A stretch of 64,000 bases of DNA, from positions 1-64,000 of the forward strand of contig NZ_FOGU01000012.1 in assembly GCF_900111315.1 (NCBI RefSeq), written 5' to 3'. How positions within the stretch are numbered: the stretch's first letter is position 1; every line of letters starts with the position of its first letter. Of this stretch, positions 34,819 to 44,086 are shown piece by piece. The DNA comes from Tranquillimonas rosea (GTDB taxonomy: Bacteria; Pseudomonadota; Alphaproteobacteria; Rhodobacterales; Rhodobacteraceae). Both the position numbers and the translations under genes were made by a program. The notes beneath the pieces were generated by a model. The model ran no database searches. It saw only the letters and a list, made by a program, of their open reading frames with translations, and had not been told where the DNA came from.

Positions 34819-35670
34819 TCAACGCGCCGAGTCCGGGGCGGCCCGGCGCGAGGCGGCCCGCGTCATCGCCAGGCGCCGGACGAAGGCAAAGACGAACACG
34901 CCCGTCAGGATCAGCACCACGGTCGGCGCCGGGGCGCTGTCGAGGTAGAAGCTCAGATAGACGCCCGACAGCATCGCCGCCGTGCAGACGCAGACGGCGA
35001 CGATCAGCATCCGGCCAAAGCTGCGGACGGCGAGAAAGGCGATGGCGCCCGGCGCGATCAGCAGCGCCACCGCCAGGATCAGGCCAGTGGCGCTGAGCGT
35101 GGCGACGATGGTCAGCGACAGGATGGCGAGCAGCCCGTAATGCAGGACGCCGACCGGCAGGCCGCTGGCGCGCGCCTGCGCGGGGTCGAAGGCGTGCAGC
35201 AGGAAATCCCTCCACTTCAAACGCAGCACGGCCGACACGGCCAGTGAAATGAGCCCCGCTGTCCACAGATCGCCCGGCTCGACGCCCAGCATGTTGCCGA
35301 AGAGGACATGATCGAGATGTTCGTTGGTGTGGACCGAGGTGAACAGGATCAGGCCGATCCCGAACATTCCCGAGAACACGACGCCCATGACGGTGTCCTG
35401 TTTCACCCGGCTGTTCTCGCTCAGATAGCCGGTGAGGAGCGCGCAGGTCATGCCCGCGGCGAAGGCGCCGATGATCAGCGGTATCCCGGCGATCCAGGCC
35501 AGCACGATGCCCGGCAGCACCGCGTGGCTCACCGCGTCCCCCATCAGCGCCCAGCCCTTGAGCACCAGGAAACAGGACAGCAGCGCCGTCGGCACGGCGA
35601 CGAGGGCCGCGATCAGGAAGGCGTTCTGCATGAACGGAAACTGGAACGGCAGCAGCAGCGTCTCGATCAT
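34819..35670 (-). CDS. sitD: Mn/Fe ABC transporter, permease D
   Basis: This 283-residue permease of the ABC-3 family (Mn2+/Zn2+/Fe2+ chelate importers) has about eight hydrophobic segments. Its motifs include LKGWALMGDAVSHAVLPGIVLAW (the family DAxSHA[VI]LPG signature), ENSRVKQDTVMGVVFSGMF and HVLFGNMLGVEPGDLW. Its start overlaps the sitC stop (ATGA). It is the last gene of sitABCD, transcribed leftward. Confidence 0.92.
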   Translation of the reverse strand: MIETLLLPFQFPFMQNAFLIAALVAVPTALLSCFLVLKGWALMGDAVSHAVLPGIVLAWIAGIPLIIGAFAAGMTCALLTGYLSENSRVKQDTVMGVVFSGMFGIGLILFTSVHTNEHLDHVLFGNMLGVEPGDLWTAGLISLAVSAVLRLKWRDFLLHAFDPAQARASGLPVGVLHYGLLAILSLTIVATLSATGLILAVALLIAPGAIAFLAVRSFGRMLIVAVCVCTAAMLSGVYLSFYLDSAPAPTVVLILTGVFVFAFVRRLAMTRAASRRAAPDSAR

Positions 35671-36560
35671 TCCACCACCTCCGCTGCCGTCGTGGTGGCC
35701 GTGCCGGCCGGGCGGCGCAGCGCGGCGGCCGCCTTGCGCCGCGAGGCCAGCAGACCGTGCTTGGGCGCCAGGACGAAGGCCGTCAGGAAGATCAGCGTCT
35801 GCAGCGTGACGATGACACCGCCCGTCGCCCCGTCGAGGAAATAGCTGACATAGGCCCCGACAAAGCTCGTCGTCGCGCCGATCAGCACCGACAGGGCGAT
35901 CAGCCGCGGAAACCGGTCGCACAGCAGGTAAGCCGTCGCGCCCGGCGTCACGACCATGGCGATCACCAGGAACGCGCCCACGGTCATCATCGCCGCCACG
36001 ACCGAGGCCGAGAGCAGCACGAAGAACACCGCCTTCAGAAGGTCGGGCCGCAGCCCGATGGAGCGGGCATGGGTCTCGTCGAAGAAGACGACCATTAGGT
36101 CCTTCCACTTCAGCAGCAGCACGCCCAGCGACACGATCCCGATCAGCGCCAGCTGCAGTGTGTCGCCGGGCGTGATCGCCAGGATGTTGCCCATGGTGAT
36201 CGTCTGAATCGACACAGCCATCGGGTTGACCGACACCATGAACAGCCCCAGCCCGAAGAACGCCGTGAAGATCAGGCCGATGACCACGTCGATCTTCAAC
36301 CCCGAGCGCTCGGACAGGAACAGCATCGACCCCGCGGCCAGGCCGCCCGCGATGAACGCGCCGAGCGCGAAGGGCAGGCCGAGGATGTAGGCCCCCGCGA
36401 CGCCCGGCACGACCGAGTGGGACAGCGCGTCGCCGATCAGGCTCCACCCTTTCAGCATCAGGTAGGCCGACAGGAACGCGCAGACCCCGCCGACCAGCGC
36501 CGACACCCACATGGCGTTCGTCATGTAGCCGTACGAGAAGGGTTCGAGCAGCACCTCCAT
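35667..36560 (-). CDS. sitC: Mn/Fe ABC transporter, permease C
   Basis: This 297-residue ABC-3 permease pairs with SitD. The family signature is in LKGWSLIGDALSHSVVPGVAGAY. It also shows IKVDVVIGLIFTAFF-like residues, SIQTITMGNILAITPGD and DETHARSIGLRPDLLKAV, the cytoplasmic ATPase contact. The hydrophilic C-terminus ends TTTAAEVVE. Start and stop overlap the flanking sit genes, so the stoichiometry is coupled. Confidence 0.92.
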   Translation of the reverse strand: MEVLLEPFSYGYMTNAMWVSALVGGVCAFLSAYLMLKGWSLIGDALSHSVVPGVAGAYILGLPFALGAFIAGGLAAGSMLFLSERSGLKIDVVIGLIFTAFFGLGLFMVSVNPMAVSIQTITMGNILAITPGDTLQLALIGIVSLGVLLLKWKDLMVVFFDETHARSIGLRPDLLKAVFFVLLSASVVAAMMTVGAFLVIAMVVTPGATAYLLCDRFPRLIALSVLIGATTSFVGAYVSYFLDGATGGVIVTLQTLIFLTAFVLAPKHGLLASRRKAAAALRRPAGTATTTAAEVVE

Positions 36561-37459
36561 CAGCCGCCGTCCCCGCGTGTCCTTGTTTCGTCGCCGTAAT
36601 GCACCAGCGGGCGCTCGTCGTCCGTGAAGATCGTCACCTCGCGCGGGTCGTCGGCGTAATCGTCGTGCAGCGCCTCGCCGCCCAGGGTGAAGTGGCGCAG
36701 CACGCCGCCGAAGGCGCGTTCCAGGTTGGCGCGGGTGAATGTCGTCGCGGTCGGCCCGTGGGCCAGAACCGTGCCCTTCACCAGAACGGTGCGGTCGCAG
36801 AACTCGGGCACCGAGCCCAGGTTGTGCGTCGAGACGAGCATCACCCGTCCCTCGTCGCGCAGCTCTCGCAGGAGCGCGACGATCTGCTCTTCGGTCTGCA
36901 CGTCGACGCCGGTGAACGGCTCGTCCAGCAGGATCACCTGTCCGTCCTGCGCCAGCGCGCGGGCGAGGAACACACGCTTGCGCTGGCCGCCCGACAATTC
37001 GCCGATCTGGCGGTGGCGGAAGTCGCGCATGCCCACGCGTTCCAGCGCACGGTCGACGGCGTCTCGGTCGGCCTGCGCGGGGCGGCGGAGAAAGCCCATG
37101 CGCCCGTAGCGGCCCATCATCACTACGTCCTCGACCAGCACGGGAAAGGCCCAGTCGACCTCTTCGGCCTGGGGGACATAGGCGACGAGGTTGCGGCGCA
37201 GGGCTTGTTTCACCGTCAGGCCCAACAGCCGGATCTCGCCCCTGGCGATGGGGAGGAAGCCCATGATCGCCTTGAACAGCGTCGACTTGCCCGCGCCGTT
37301 GACGCCGACCAGCGCGGTGATCGTGCCGCGCGGGATCTCGAAGCTGGCGTCATGCAGCGCGGTGTGCCCGTTGCGGTAGGTCACGGTGATGTCGTGGGCG
37401 CGGATGCCGCCGTCGGCGGAGTCCGCCGCGGCGGAAGGGGATGCGGTGTCGCGGGACAT
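36560..37459 (-). CDS. sitB: Mn/Fe ABC transporter, ATPase B
   Basis: This 299-residue ATPase has Walker [10 protein letters not shown] (about 52-60), signature LSGGQRKRV, Walker B VILLDEPF and switch His in LVSTHNLG. It follows sitA by 2 bases. A C-terminal extension (about 245-299, with [13 protein letters not shown]) is somewhat long for the family. It powers uptake of Mn2+ or Fe2+ through SitC/SitD. Confidence 0.93.
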   Translation of the reverse strand: MSRDTASPSAAADSADGGIRAHDITVTYRNGHTALHDASFEIPRGTITALVGVNGAGKSTLFKAIMGFLPIARGEIRLLGLTVKQALRRNLVAYVPQAEEVDWAFPVLVEDVVMMGRYGRMGFLRRPAQADRDAVDRALERVGMRDFRHRQIGELSGGQRKRVFLARALAQDGQVILLDEPFTGVDVQTEEQIVALLRELRDEGRVMLVSTHNLGSVPEFCDRTVLVKGTVLAHGPTATTFTRANLERAFGGVLRHFTLGGEALHDDYADDPREVTIFTDDERPLVHYGDETRTRGDGG

Positions 37460-37461
37460 GG

Positions 37462-38367
37462 TCAGTTCAGGTTCTCTGACAGGCCACTCGCGATGGTGTC
37501 CGAGGTCATGCGCAAGAGGTCCAGGTAGGTCGGGACGGGGCCGCCCGGTTCGGACAGGCTGTCGACATACAGCTCGCCCCCATAGGCGGCGCCGGTCTCT
37601 CGCGCGACCTGCTGGGCGGGGGCGGTGTTCACGGTGCTTTCGCAGAAGACGACGGGAATGTCGTTGTCGCGCACCCCGTCGATCACCGCGCGCACCTGCT
37701 GCGGCGTGCCCACCTGGTCGGCGTTCATCGGCCAGAGGTAGAGCTCGCGCATCCCGAAATCCCGCGCGAGATACGAGAACGCCCCCTCACAGCTCACCAG
37801 CCAGCGCTGTTCCTCGGGGATCGCGGCGATCTCGTCGCGCAGGGGGGCGATGGTGTCGCGGATGCGCTGCTTGTAGGCGTCGGCGTTGGCGCGGTACGTG
37901 TCGGCATTGTCCGGGTCGTGCTCGGCCAGGGCCGCGGCGATGTTGTCGACATAGACCATCGCGTTTTCCAGCCCCATCCAGGCATGGGGGTTCGACTCCC
38001 CTTCATAGGCGCCCTCGGCGATGGGGATCGGGTCGATCCCTTCGGTCAGCGTGACCGAGGGCACGTCGCCGATATTCGACAGGAACTGCTCGAACCACAG
38101 CTCCAGGTTCAGCCCGTTCCACAGGATCAGGTCCGCGTCATGGGCGCGGACGATGTCCTGCGGGGTCGGCTCGTAGCCGTGGATCTCGGCCCCCGGCTTG
38201 GTGACGGACACGACCTCGGCCGCCCCGCCGGCGACGTTCTGCGCCATGTCGGCCAGCACGGTGAAGGTGGTGACCACCTTCAGGGGGGGGCCGTCCGCCG
38301 CCGCGGTCTGGGAGCACAGCGTCGCCAGCGCGGTCGTCGCGGCAAGGGCAGGGGCAAGGCGTCGCAT
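37462..38367 (-). CDS. sitA: Mn/Fe ABC transporter, periplasmic metal-binding protein
   Basis: This 301-residue cluster A-I binding protein has a signal peptide ending near TAAADG. The four metal ligands fit manganese/iron rather than zinc: His in EIHGYEPTP, His in NPHAWMGLE, Glu in [10 protein letters not shown] and Asp in [11 protein letters not shown] (His-His-Glu-Asp). There is no His-rich loop as in zinc-binding ZnuA. It is the first gene of sitABCD. Two Mur-type boxes lie 40-85 bases upstream, which predicts repression by Mn-loaded Mur. Confidence 0.94.
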   Translation of the reverse strand: MRRLAPALAATTALATLCSQTAAADGPPLKVVTTFTVLADMAQNVAGGAAEVVSVTKPGAEIHGYEPTPQDIVRAHDADLILWNGLNLELWFEQFLSNIGDVPSVTLTEGIDPIPIAEGAYEGESNPHAWMGLENAMVYVDNIAAALAEHDPDNADTYRANADAYKQRIRDTIAPLRDEIAAIPEEQRWLVSCEGAFSYLARDFGMRELYLWPMNADQVGTPQQVRAVIDGVRDNDIPVVFCESTVNTAPAQQVARETGAAYGGELYVDSLSEPGGPVPTYLDLLRMTSDTIASGLSENLN

Positions 38368-38406
38368 CGCGGTCTCCTTCTGGGAACTGTGTCCCTGAAT
38401 TGCTAC

Positions 38407-38452
38407 TGCAAGTCACTCGCAACGGTCAAACAAAAATGCGAGCCGCTCGCAA
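38407..38452 (-). promoter_or_regulatory. Tandem Mur-type boxes upstream of sitA
   Basis: Two 16-base copies, TGCAAGTCACTCGCAA (38407-38422) and TGCGAGCCGCTCGCAA (38437-38452). The second contains the exact inverted repeat TGCGAG-CCG-CTCGCA; the first differs by one pair. They start 30 bases apart, close to three helical turns. Their site in the sitA promoter and their similarity to alphaproteobacterial manganese (Mur) operators support the call. Confidence 0.75.
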
Positions 38453-38464
38453 AAGCGGGGCGCA

Positions 38465-39604
38465 TCATTCCGCGGCGAGCTGGTCCTCGGCCACCAACCG
38501 GGTCGCGTCGGCAACGAGCGTGACCCGCAGGCCGTCTGGCGCATAGTCGACATCCACCTTGCCGCTGAACGAGGCGGGCAGGGTCTGGCGGATCAGGCGG
38601 CTGCCAAAGCCCTTCGACTTTGGTTCGACCACCTCGGGGCCGTCGCGCTCGCGCCAGGTCAGGCGCAACGTCAGCGCCCCGTCGCTGCCGGTAAGATCCC
38701 AGGCGACCAGCACGCTTCCCTCGGCGCTGCCGAGCGCGCCGTACTTGACCGAGTTCGTCGCCAGCTCGTGCAGCGAGAGGCTCAGCGTCGTGACCTGTTC
38801 CCGGCCAAGGGACAGGGCAGGCCCGCGAAACTCGAACCGGCGCGGATCGTCGAGAAAGGGGTGCAACGCCCGCCGGGCCACCAGCTCCAGCGTGCCGCGG
38901 GTCGAGTTGCCCTCGATCAGCAGGTCCTGCGCACGCACCAGCGCGCCGATGCGGCGCTGCAACTCGTCCCTTATCTCGTGCAGCGAGCCGCTGCCCCGGA
39001 AGGTCTGGTTCACCAGCGCCGAGACCAGCGCGTAGGCGTTGCGCGACCGGTGCACCAATTCATGATTGCGCAGGGCCGCGAACTTCTCGGCTTTCACCTT
39101 GCCGGTGGTCTCGACCACGGTGTCGAGCATGCCGCACACCGCGCCGGTCTCGTCCCGCACGGGGCTGTAGCAGAAGGTGAAATGCGCCGTATCGAATGTG
39201 CCCGACCGGTTCGTCTCCAGCGGGAAGTCCTCGATGAAGGTCGAATGGCCGGCCATCGCGCGGTCGGCGATGGGGCCGATCGTGTCCCGGCCTTCGGCCC
39301 AGACCGACAGGAACGGCATGCCGAGGCAGGGATGCTTCCGGTCGAGGATCGGAACGAACGCGTCGTTGTAGATCATCGTCAGGTCCTCTCCCCAGCACAG
39401 GCACTTGGGAAAGGCGGAGTTGACCATCGTGCCGACCGTGATCTTCAGGACGGCAGGCCAGTCCTCGATCGGGCCGAGCGGCGTTGCCGCCCAGTCGTGC
39501 GACGCGATTTGCCGTCCCATCTTGCCGCCACCGGCAAGAAAAGCCGTGGCGGCGGTCTGCTTCTGACTCAATGCGGCGATCCGGGGAAACGAGTGTCGAT
39601 ACAT
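38465..39604 (-). CDS. HWE-family sensor histidine kinase with PAS domain
   Basis: This encodes 379 residues from ATG 39604; the region before the PAS core (FLAGGGKMGRQIASHDWAATPLGP) is typical of the family and supports this upstream start. A PAS-like domain (about 45-175, ILDRKHPCLGMPFLSVWAEG, HFTFCYSPVRDETGAVCGML) is followed by the HWE kinase core: H-box RNHELVHRSRNAYALVSALV, N-box LSLHELATNSVKYGALG and the WRERDGP motif. No membrane segment is seen, so it senses in the cytoplasm; relatives include light- and stress-sensing kinases. A conserved chromophore Cys of LOV domains is not evident. No response regulator adjoins. Confidence 0.9.
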   Translation of the reverse strand: MYRHSFPRIAALSQKQTAATAFLAGGGKMGRQIASHDWAATPLGPIEDWPAVLKITVGTMVNSAFPKCLCWGEDLTMIYNDAFVPILDRKHPCLGMPFLSVWAEGRDTIGPIADRAMAGHSTFIEDFPLETNRSGTFDTAHFTFCYSPVRDETGAVCGMLDTVVETTGKVKAEKFAALRNHELVHRSRNAYALVSALVNQTFRGSGSLHEIRDELQRRIGALVRAQDLLIEGNSTRGTLELVARRALHPFLDDPRRFEFRGPALSLGREQVTTLSLSLHELATNSVKYGALGSAEGSVLVAWDLTGSDGALTLRLTWRERDGPEVVEPKSKGFGSRLIRQTLPASFSGKVDVDYAPDGLRVTLVADATRLVAEDQLAAE

Positions 39605-39712
39605 ATTATGACATCGCACCACCCATCCGAATCTCCAAGTCCCTTTTCGGCCCGCGAGGCAAGTTCCCGCGGACCGAAACGGATGTCGTTCGCCGGAGCC
39701 CCCGGCGCGGCG

Positions 39713-40465
39713 TCAGTGACGGGCGCCGGCGTAGTACTCCACGCGCTGCTCGAGCCGCCCGATCAACTCGGCCAGCGAGAGGGCAAAGGCGAACAGGATC
39801 AGGATCAGCGCCCAGAAATGGCCCATCAGGAAGTTCTGGCTATAGAGCGAGAACAGCGCGCCGACGCCGATGATCGACACCAGGAGTTGCCCGATCACCA
39901 CGCCCTTCACGCCGCGGATGACGCCCAGCCGGATGCCGGCCAGGATCTCGGGGAGGGCCGACAGGAGGATGATCTTCAGCCGCTGGGTTCGCGACGCGCC
40001 GAAGGACAGCGCCATCTCCTTGAGCGACGTCGAGACATGCTGCACGCCCGCCCGTGCGTCGAGCGCGATGATCCAGACCGCGAACATGAACACGGTGACG
40101 ATGACCGTCGGCTGGCCCATCCCGAAGAGGATCATGATCACCGGCACCAGCGCCGACAGCGGGGCCGACAGGAAGATGTTGATCCACATGTTCAGAAGCT
40201 TGTCCGCCGCCGGCACCAGCCCCATCAGAAGCCCCAGCGAGATGCCGACCACCACCGCCAGGAACAGCCCGGCGAGATAGCAATAGGCCGTCAGCGCCGC
40301 CGCGTCGACAAAGCTGGGCGAGGTCACGACGTCGCCGATGGCGACGACCACCTCCGAGAAGGGCGGGAACAGCATCAGCAGCTCGAACTGCCCGACGATT
40401 TCCCAGACCACCACCCAGAACAGCAGGGCGACGAACTGGGGGACGTAGATTCCACGGATATACAT
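39713..40465 (-). CDS. NMT1-type ABC importer, permease 2
   Basis: This 250-residue permease of the SsuC/TauC/ThiX family starts at ATG 40465, 4 bases after the ATPase stop. Hydrophobic segments flank the coupling loop LKEMALSFGASRTQRLKIILLSALPEI, with the family Gly (GAxxxxxxxxxxLPxxxPxI). It is a different sequence from permease 1 of the same operon, so the importer probably uses a permease heterodimer. Confidence 0.88.
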   Translation of the reverse strand: MYIRGIYVPQFVALLFWVVVWEIVGQFELLMLFPPFSEVVVAIGDVVTSPSFVDAAALTAYCYLAGLFLAVVVGISLGLLMGLVPAADKLLNMWINIFLSAPLSALVPVIMILFGMGQPTVIVTVFMFAVWIIALDARAGVQHVSTSLKEMALSFGASRTQRLKIILLSALPEILAGIRLGVIRGVKGVVIGQLLVSIIGVGALFSLYSQNFLMGHFWALILILFAFALSLAELIGRLEQRVEYYAGARH

Positions 40466-40469
40466 CGGC

Positions 40470-41285
40470 TCACTCCACGTATTCGCGCAGGCCACGCCAG
40501 ATCTCGTCCGTCAGGTCGAGATATTCCGGCGCGCGCCGGATCGCGTCGGGGTCGCCCTTGCGCTCGATCTCGGGGTCGATCACCTGGCCCACGCGGCCGG
40601 GGCGGGGCGACAGCAGGACGATGCGGTCGGACAGGTAGACGGCCTCCTCGATAGAGTGTGTGACAAGGATGAAGGTCTTGTTCTCGCGCTCGCGCAGGTG
40701 GATCAGGTCCTCTTGGAACTTGCGGCGGGTCTGTTCGTCCACCGCCGAGAACGGCTCGTCCATCAGCAGAACGTCGGCGTCCACCGCCAGCGCCCGCGCC
40801 AGCCCGACCCGCTGGCGCATGCCGCCCGACAGCTCGTGGGGATACTTGTCCTCGAACCCCGACAGCCCGACCTCGTTGACGTAGTGGCGGGCGCGCTCCT
40901 CGCGCTCGGAGCGGTTCACGCCCTGCAACTCCAGCCCGAAGGCGGCGTTGCGCAGGACGGTGGCCCAAGGCATCAGCGCGAAGTCCTGGAACACGAAGGC
41001 GCGTTCGGGGCCGGGGCCGGTGACCGGCTTGCCGTTCACCTCGACCTCGCCCTCGGTGGGCTCCAGAAGGCCGGCGATGATCTTCAGCAGCGTGGTCTTG
41101 CCGCAGCCCGAGGGGCCCAGCAGGCTGGTCAGCTCACCGCGCTTGAACTCTAGGTTGATGTCCTTGAGCGCGTGCACGGTGCCGCCATAGACCTTGTGAA
41201 TCCCGCGGGTGCGCACGATCGGCGTCGCGGGGGCGGAGCCGGCCACGGTGGCAGAGGGCTCGGCTTGAGCAATAGCGTTCATCAT
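40470..41285 (-). CDS. NMT1-type ABC importer, ATPase
   Basis: This 271-residue ATPase of the SsuB/TauB type has Walker A GPSGCGKTT (about 62-70), signature LSGGMRQRV, Walker B VLLMDEPF and switch His in LVTHSIEEAVYLSDRI. It starts at ATG 41285, overlapping the permease-1 stop (ATGA). The N-terminal 25 residues (MMNAIAQAEPSATVAGSAP) are a flexible leader. Confidence 0.92.
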   Translation of the reverse strand: MMNAIAQAEPSATVAGSAPATPIVRTRGIHKVYGGTVHALKDINLEFKRGELTSLLGPSGCGKTTLLKIIAGLLEPTEGEVEVNGKPVTGPGPERAFVFQDFALMPWATVLRNAAFGLELQGVNRSEREERARHYVNEVGLSGFEDKYPHELSGGMRQRVGLARALAVDADVLLMDEPFSAVDEQTRRKFQEDLIHLRERENKTFILVTHSIEEAVYLSDRIVLLSPRPGRVGQVIDPEIERKGDPDAIRRAPEYLDLTDEIWRGLREYVE

Positions 41286-42100
41286 TGACCTCTCTTTTCG
41301 GGCCGGAAGAGTTTCGTTTCGAGGTGGTAGAGCAGGGACACCGCGATCACCGCGAAGGCCACGATCGACACGATGGTCGCGTACATGTGGCCGAAATTGG
41401 CCACCGAGCGGTGATAGGTGATCAGGTCCCCGATCCCCGTCGGCGTAATCAGCAGCTCGGCCAGCACCACGCCGGAAAAGCCCTCGGCCACGCCCAGCCG
41501 GATGCCGGCGAACATCATCGGGCTGGCGGCGGGCAGGATGATCCGGGTGATCTGCTGCCAGCGGCTGCCCATGAAGCTGCGCGTCATGTCCAGCAGCGAG
41601 CCCGGCACGTTGCGCACCGCCTTGTAGCTGTTGATGGTGATCACCGGCATCGCCAGGAACACCACCGCCAGAACCTTCGAGGCCAGCCCGACCCCGTAGA
41701 CAAAGGTGATCAGCGGGATCAGCGCGGCCATCGGCGCGGCCTGCATGGTGATGAAGATCGGCAGCGTCAGGAACTCCACGTCCCGGCGCAGGCCCATCGC
41801 CACCCCCGCGGCCACCCCCACGCCGAGCGAGAAGGCGAGGCCGACGATCAGCGGCTCGATGGTGCGCAGGTACGCCGCGCCCATGGACCCGTCGAGCACC
41901 ATCTCTACGAAGGCCGCGAAGGTCTCGGTAAAGGTCGGGAAGGCGGCGTTGAAGTTGCTCTGCCCGGCCAGCTCCCACGCCCCGAAGAACAGGGCGAGTG
42001 ACAGCAGGCGCCAGAACACCGGCATCTGGGCGAAGCGTGTCATTGCGCCCCCTGTGACGCCGCCGGCGATGGCGGACGGGACGGTGTCGGTCTTGGTCAT
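41282..42100 (-). CDS. NMT1-type ABC importer, permease 1
   Basis: This 272-residue SsuC-type permease has a hydrophilic 25-residue N-terminus before about six spans, and the coupling loop LLDMTRSFMGSRWQQITRIILPAASPM. It lies 59 bases after the binding-protein gene, across a strong hairpin. Confidence 0.9.
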   Translation of the reverse strand: MTKTDTVPSAIAGGVTGGAMTRFAQMPVFWRLLSLALFFGAWELAGQSNFNAAFPTFTETFAAFVEMVLDGSMGAAYLRTIEPLIVGLAFSLGVGVAAGVAMGLRRDVEFLTLPIFITMQAAPMAALIPLITFVYGVGLASKVLAVVFLAMPVITINSYKAVRNVPGSLLDMTRSFMGSRWQQITRIILPAASPMMFAGIRLGVAEGFSGVVLAELLITPTGIGDLITYHRSVANFGHMYATIVSIVAFAVIAVSLLYHLETKLFRPEKRGQ

Positions 42101-42126
42101 GACCCCTCACATTCCGGAGAAGATGC

Positions 42127-42150
42127 GCGCCCGCCACGGGGGGCGGGCGC
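42127..42150 (-). promoter_or_regulatory. Hairpin between the NMT1 binding protein and permease 1
   Basis: A perfect 9-bp stem (42127-42135 with 42142-42150) and a six-base loop after the binding-protein stop. No U tract. Fourth transporter operon in the window with this arrangement. Confidence 0.6.
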
Positions 42151-42159
42151 GGGACGGGC

Positions 42160-43146
42160 TCAGTTCGACGACTTTGCCGCCTCGAGCGGGCCGAAGTCCC
42201 AGAAATCGGTCGGCTCGATGTCCTCGGCGCTGCCCTCGACCTGTCCGGCCGTGGCGAGGAACTCGATGTCGTCCTGCACGTCGGCGGGTTCGCCCCCGTC
42301 GGTGGGATAGACGCCGTTCTCGACCGCTTCCTCGTAATAGGGCACCGCCGCCGACGCCGCCTTGTCGGGAAGATCGGGCAGCAGGTTGTACTCGTCGCGC
42401 AGCTCGCCCACGATCGACGGGTCTTCCTCGATGTCGCGCCAAGTGCCCAGCAGTTCCTCGACGAACACCTGGATGTCGTCGCTGCGGGCCTCCAGCACCT
42501 CGGCACTGGCATAGAGCGCCTCGTCGGTGGCGTTCACGCCCTCGACCGGCAGGCGCATGAACTTGTCGCCGCCTTCCTCCTGCAGCAGCCGGAAGTTCGC
42601 CGCGTCCACGATCGACGCGTTCACGTTGCCCTGCAGCATGGCGCCGGCGCGCACTTCCGAGCCGGGAATGTACGAGATGTTCGAGAAGGTGATGCCTTCC
42701 TTCTTCTCCATCAGCCGCATCAGCGCCTCGGTGCCCGATCCGCGCGAGTGGACGGTCACTTCCTCACCGTCGAGATCCGCCCATCCCGAATAGACCTCGG
42801 AGTTGACCACCGGGAAGAACAGCAGCGTGCTCATCCGGTAGAACATCCGGATCGGCGCGTCCGAGTTCTGGATGAAGGCATAGGGCGCCCCCACGCCGAT
42901 CTCGGCCTCGCCGCCCAGAACGGCTTGCACCGCGACGTCCTCGGAGTTGAAGTATTGCAGCTCCATCGGCACCCCGCGTTCCTCGGCGCGTTCCATCGCG
43001 ATCAGCAGGTTCAGGCTTTCAACGCTGGCGATGTCGCCCATCGCCACGCGCAGCGGGTCGCCGTCCTGCGCGGCGGCCGGGCCGGCGCCGGCGAGGGCCG
43101 CGGCGAGGATGGCGCCCGTCATCAGGTTCCGTCTGTCAATTGTCAT
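42160..43146 (-). CDS. NMT1/TauA-type ABC binding protein
   Basis: This 328-residue periplasmic protein has a twin-arginine-like start (MTIDRRNLMTGAILAAALAG), so Tat export is possible. The fold is the NMT1/SsuA type (VAMGDIASVESLNLLIAMERAE, GEAEIGVGAPYAFIQNSD, VTVHSRGSGTEALMRLMEKK, GAMLQGNVNASIVDAANF). It is first in the order binding protein - permease - ATPase - permease. Such receptors carry sulfonates, thiamine precursors, nitrate-like anions or aromatics. The divergent GntR regulator and FAH-family hydrolase hint at a carboxylated or aromatic substrate. Confidence 0.88.
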   Translation of the reverse strand: MTIDRRNLMTGAILAAALAGAGPAAAQDGDPLRVAMGDIASVESLNLLIAMERAEERGVPMELQYFNSEDVAVQAVLGGEAEIGVGAPYAFIQNSDAPIRMFYRMSTLLFFPVVNSEVYSGWADLDGEEVTVHSRGSGTEALMRLMEKKEGITFSNISYIPGSEVRAGAMLQGNVNASIVDAANFRLLQEEGGDKFMRLPVEGVNATDEALYASAEVLEARSDDIQVFVEELLGTWRDIEEDPSIVGELRDEYNLLPDLPDKAASAAVPYYEEAVENGVYPTDGGEPADVQDDIEFLATAGQVEGSAEDIEPTDFWDFGPLEAAKSSN

Positions 43147-43237
43147 GGTGTCTCCTCCCAGATGTGTGGATGTTGCCGCGCGGGTCCTCCTCCCGGTCTC
43201 GCGGCGCCCGTCCCCGGGCCCGGACGCGGCTATCCCG

Positions 43238-43924
43238 TCATGGGAACAGCCGCGCGGATACGGATTTCAGATGCGTGCGCATGGCGGACCATGCGCCGTC
43301 GGGGTCGCGCTCGGCGATCGCGCGGGCGATCGCGTCGTGCTCGTCGAAACTGGTGTGATTCGCCGGCGGCCGGGTGCTGCTGCGGTTCACGGTGCCCCAG
43401 GTGACCGCGCGGCGGACCCGGTTGAGCTGATCGAAGACGGACAGCAGCATGGCGTTGTCCGTGGATTCCGCCAGCGTCCGGTGGAACTGGTCGTCCTGCG
43501 CCTCGTACTCGGCCCAGGTCGCCGCGGCGCGCGAGCGCTGCAGGATCTGTTCCATCGCGGTCATCTCCTCGCCCGTGGCATGGACGGCCGCCTCGCGCGC
43601 CAGCGCCGGTTCGATGCAGATCCGCGCCTGCATCATCCGCATCGGCGTCAGCTGCCGGCCGAGGCTCGTCAGGCTGTCGAGGTCCGGCGCCATGCCCGGC
43701 GGGCCCTCGGCGATGAACGTGCCCTTGCCCACGTGCCGCCAGATCGCGCCGGAGCGTTCCAGCGTCTCGAGCGCCTGGCGCAATGCGGCGCGGGTCAGGC
43801 CCAATTGGTCGATCAATTGCCGCTCGGGCGGCAGCTTGTCGCCCGCGCCATAACCGCCGGCATCGATATAGTCGCGCAGCAGGGAAAGCGCGTCTGTCTT
43901 GCGTGTTTCGGTGTTTTGCAGCAT
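43238..43924 (-). CDS. GntR/FadR-family regulator
   Basis: This encodes 228 residues from ATG 43924. The N-terminal winged helix is clear (DALSLLRDYIDAGGYGAGDKL, PPERQLIDQLGLTRAALRQALETLE), followed by an all-helical FCD domain with conserved Asp/His residues (about 90-215, EAQDDQFHRTLAES, HTSFDEHDAIARAIAERDPDGA), which usually binds a metal and an organic acid. It lies between the ABC importer (same strand, 91 bases) and the divergent FAH hydrolase, with palindromes in the shared promoter. Confidence 0.9.
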   Translation of the reverse strand: MLQNTETRKTDALSLLRDYIDAGGYGAGDKLPPERQLIDQLGLTRAALRQALETLERSGAIWRHVGKGTFIAEGPPGMAPDLDSLTSLGRQLTPMRMMQARICIEPALAREAAVHATGEEMTAMEQILQRSRAAATWAEYEAQDDQFHRTLAESTDNAMLLSVFDQLNRVRRAVTWGTVNRSSTRPPANHTSFDEHDAIARAIAERDPDGAWSAMRTHLKSVSARLFP

Positions 43925-43988
43925 CGCTTCGATTCGCCTGTCGTGTGCTTCACTGTTACACAGGACCGGCCCATTCGCCAAGGAAAGG

Positions 43989-44045
43989 TTGATCAATCGC
44001 GTAAAATGCGCCAATGAGTGGATTAATCCGGATTGATTGATCCGG
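43989..44045. promoter_or_regulatory. Palindromic operators in the gntR-FAH divergent promoter
   Basis: Three dyads: TTGATCAA (43989-43996), GGATTAATCC (44020-44029) and CCGGAT-TGATTG-ATCCGG (44028-44045). The GGATTAATCC core is what many FadR/FCD regulators recognise. The set lies 42-98 bases upstream of the hydrolase GTG. Confidence 0.55.
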
Positions 44046-44086
44046 CTGCGACCGCTAGAGGTGGACCGAAACCAGAGGAGGACCCC

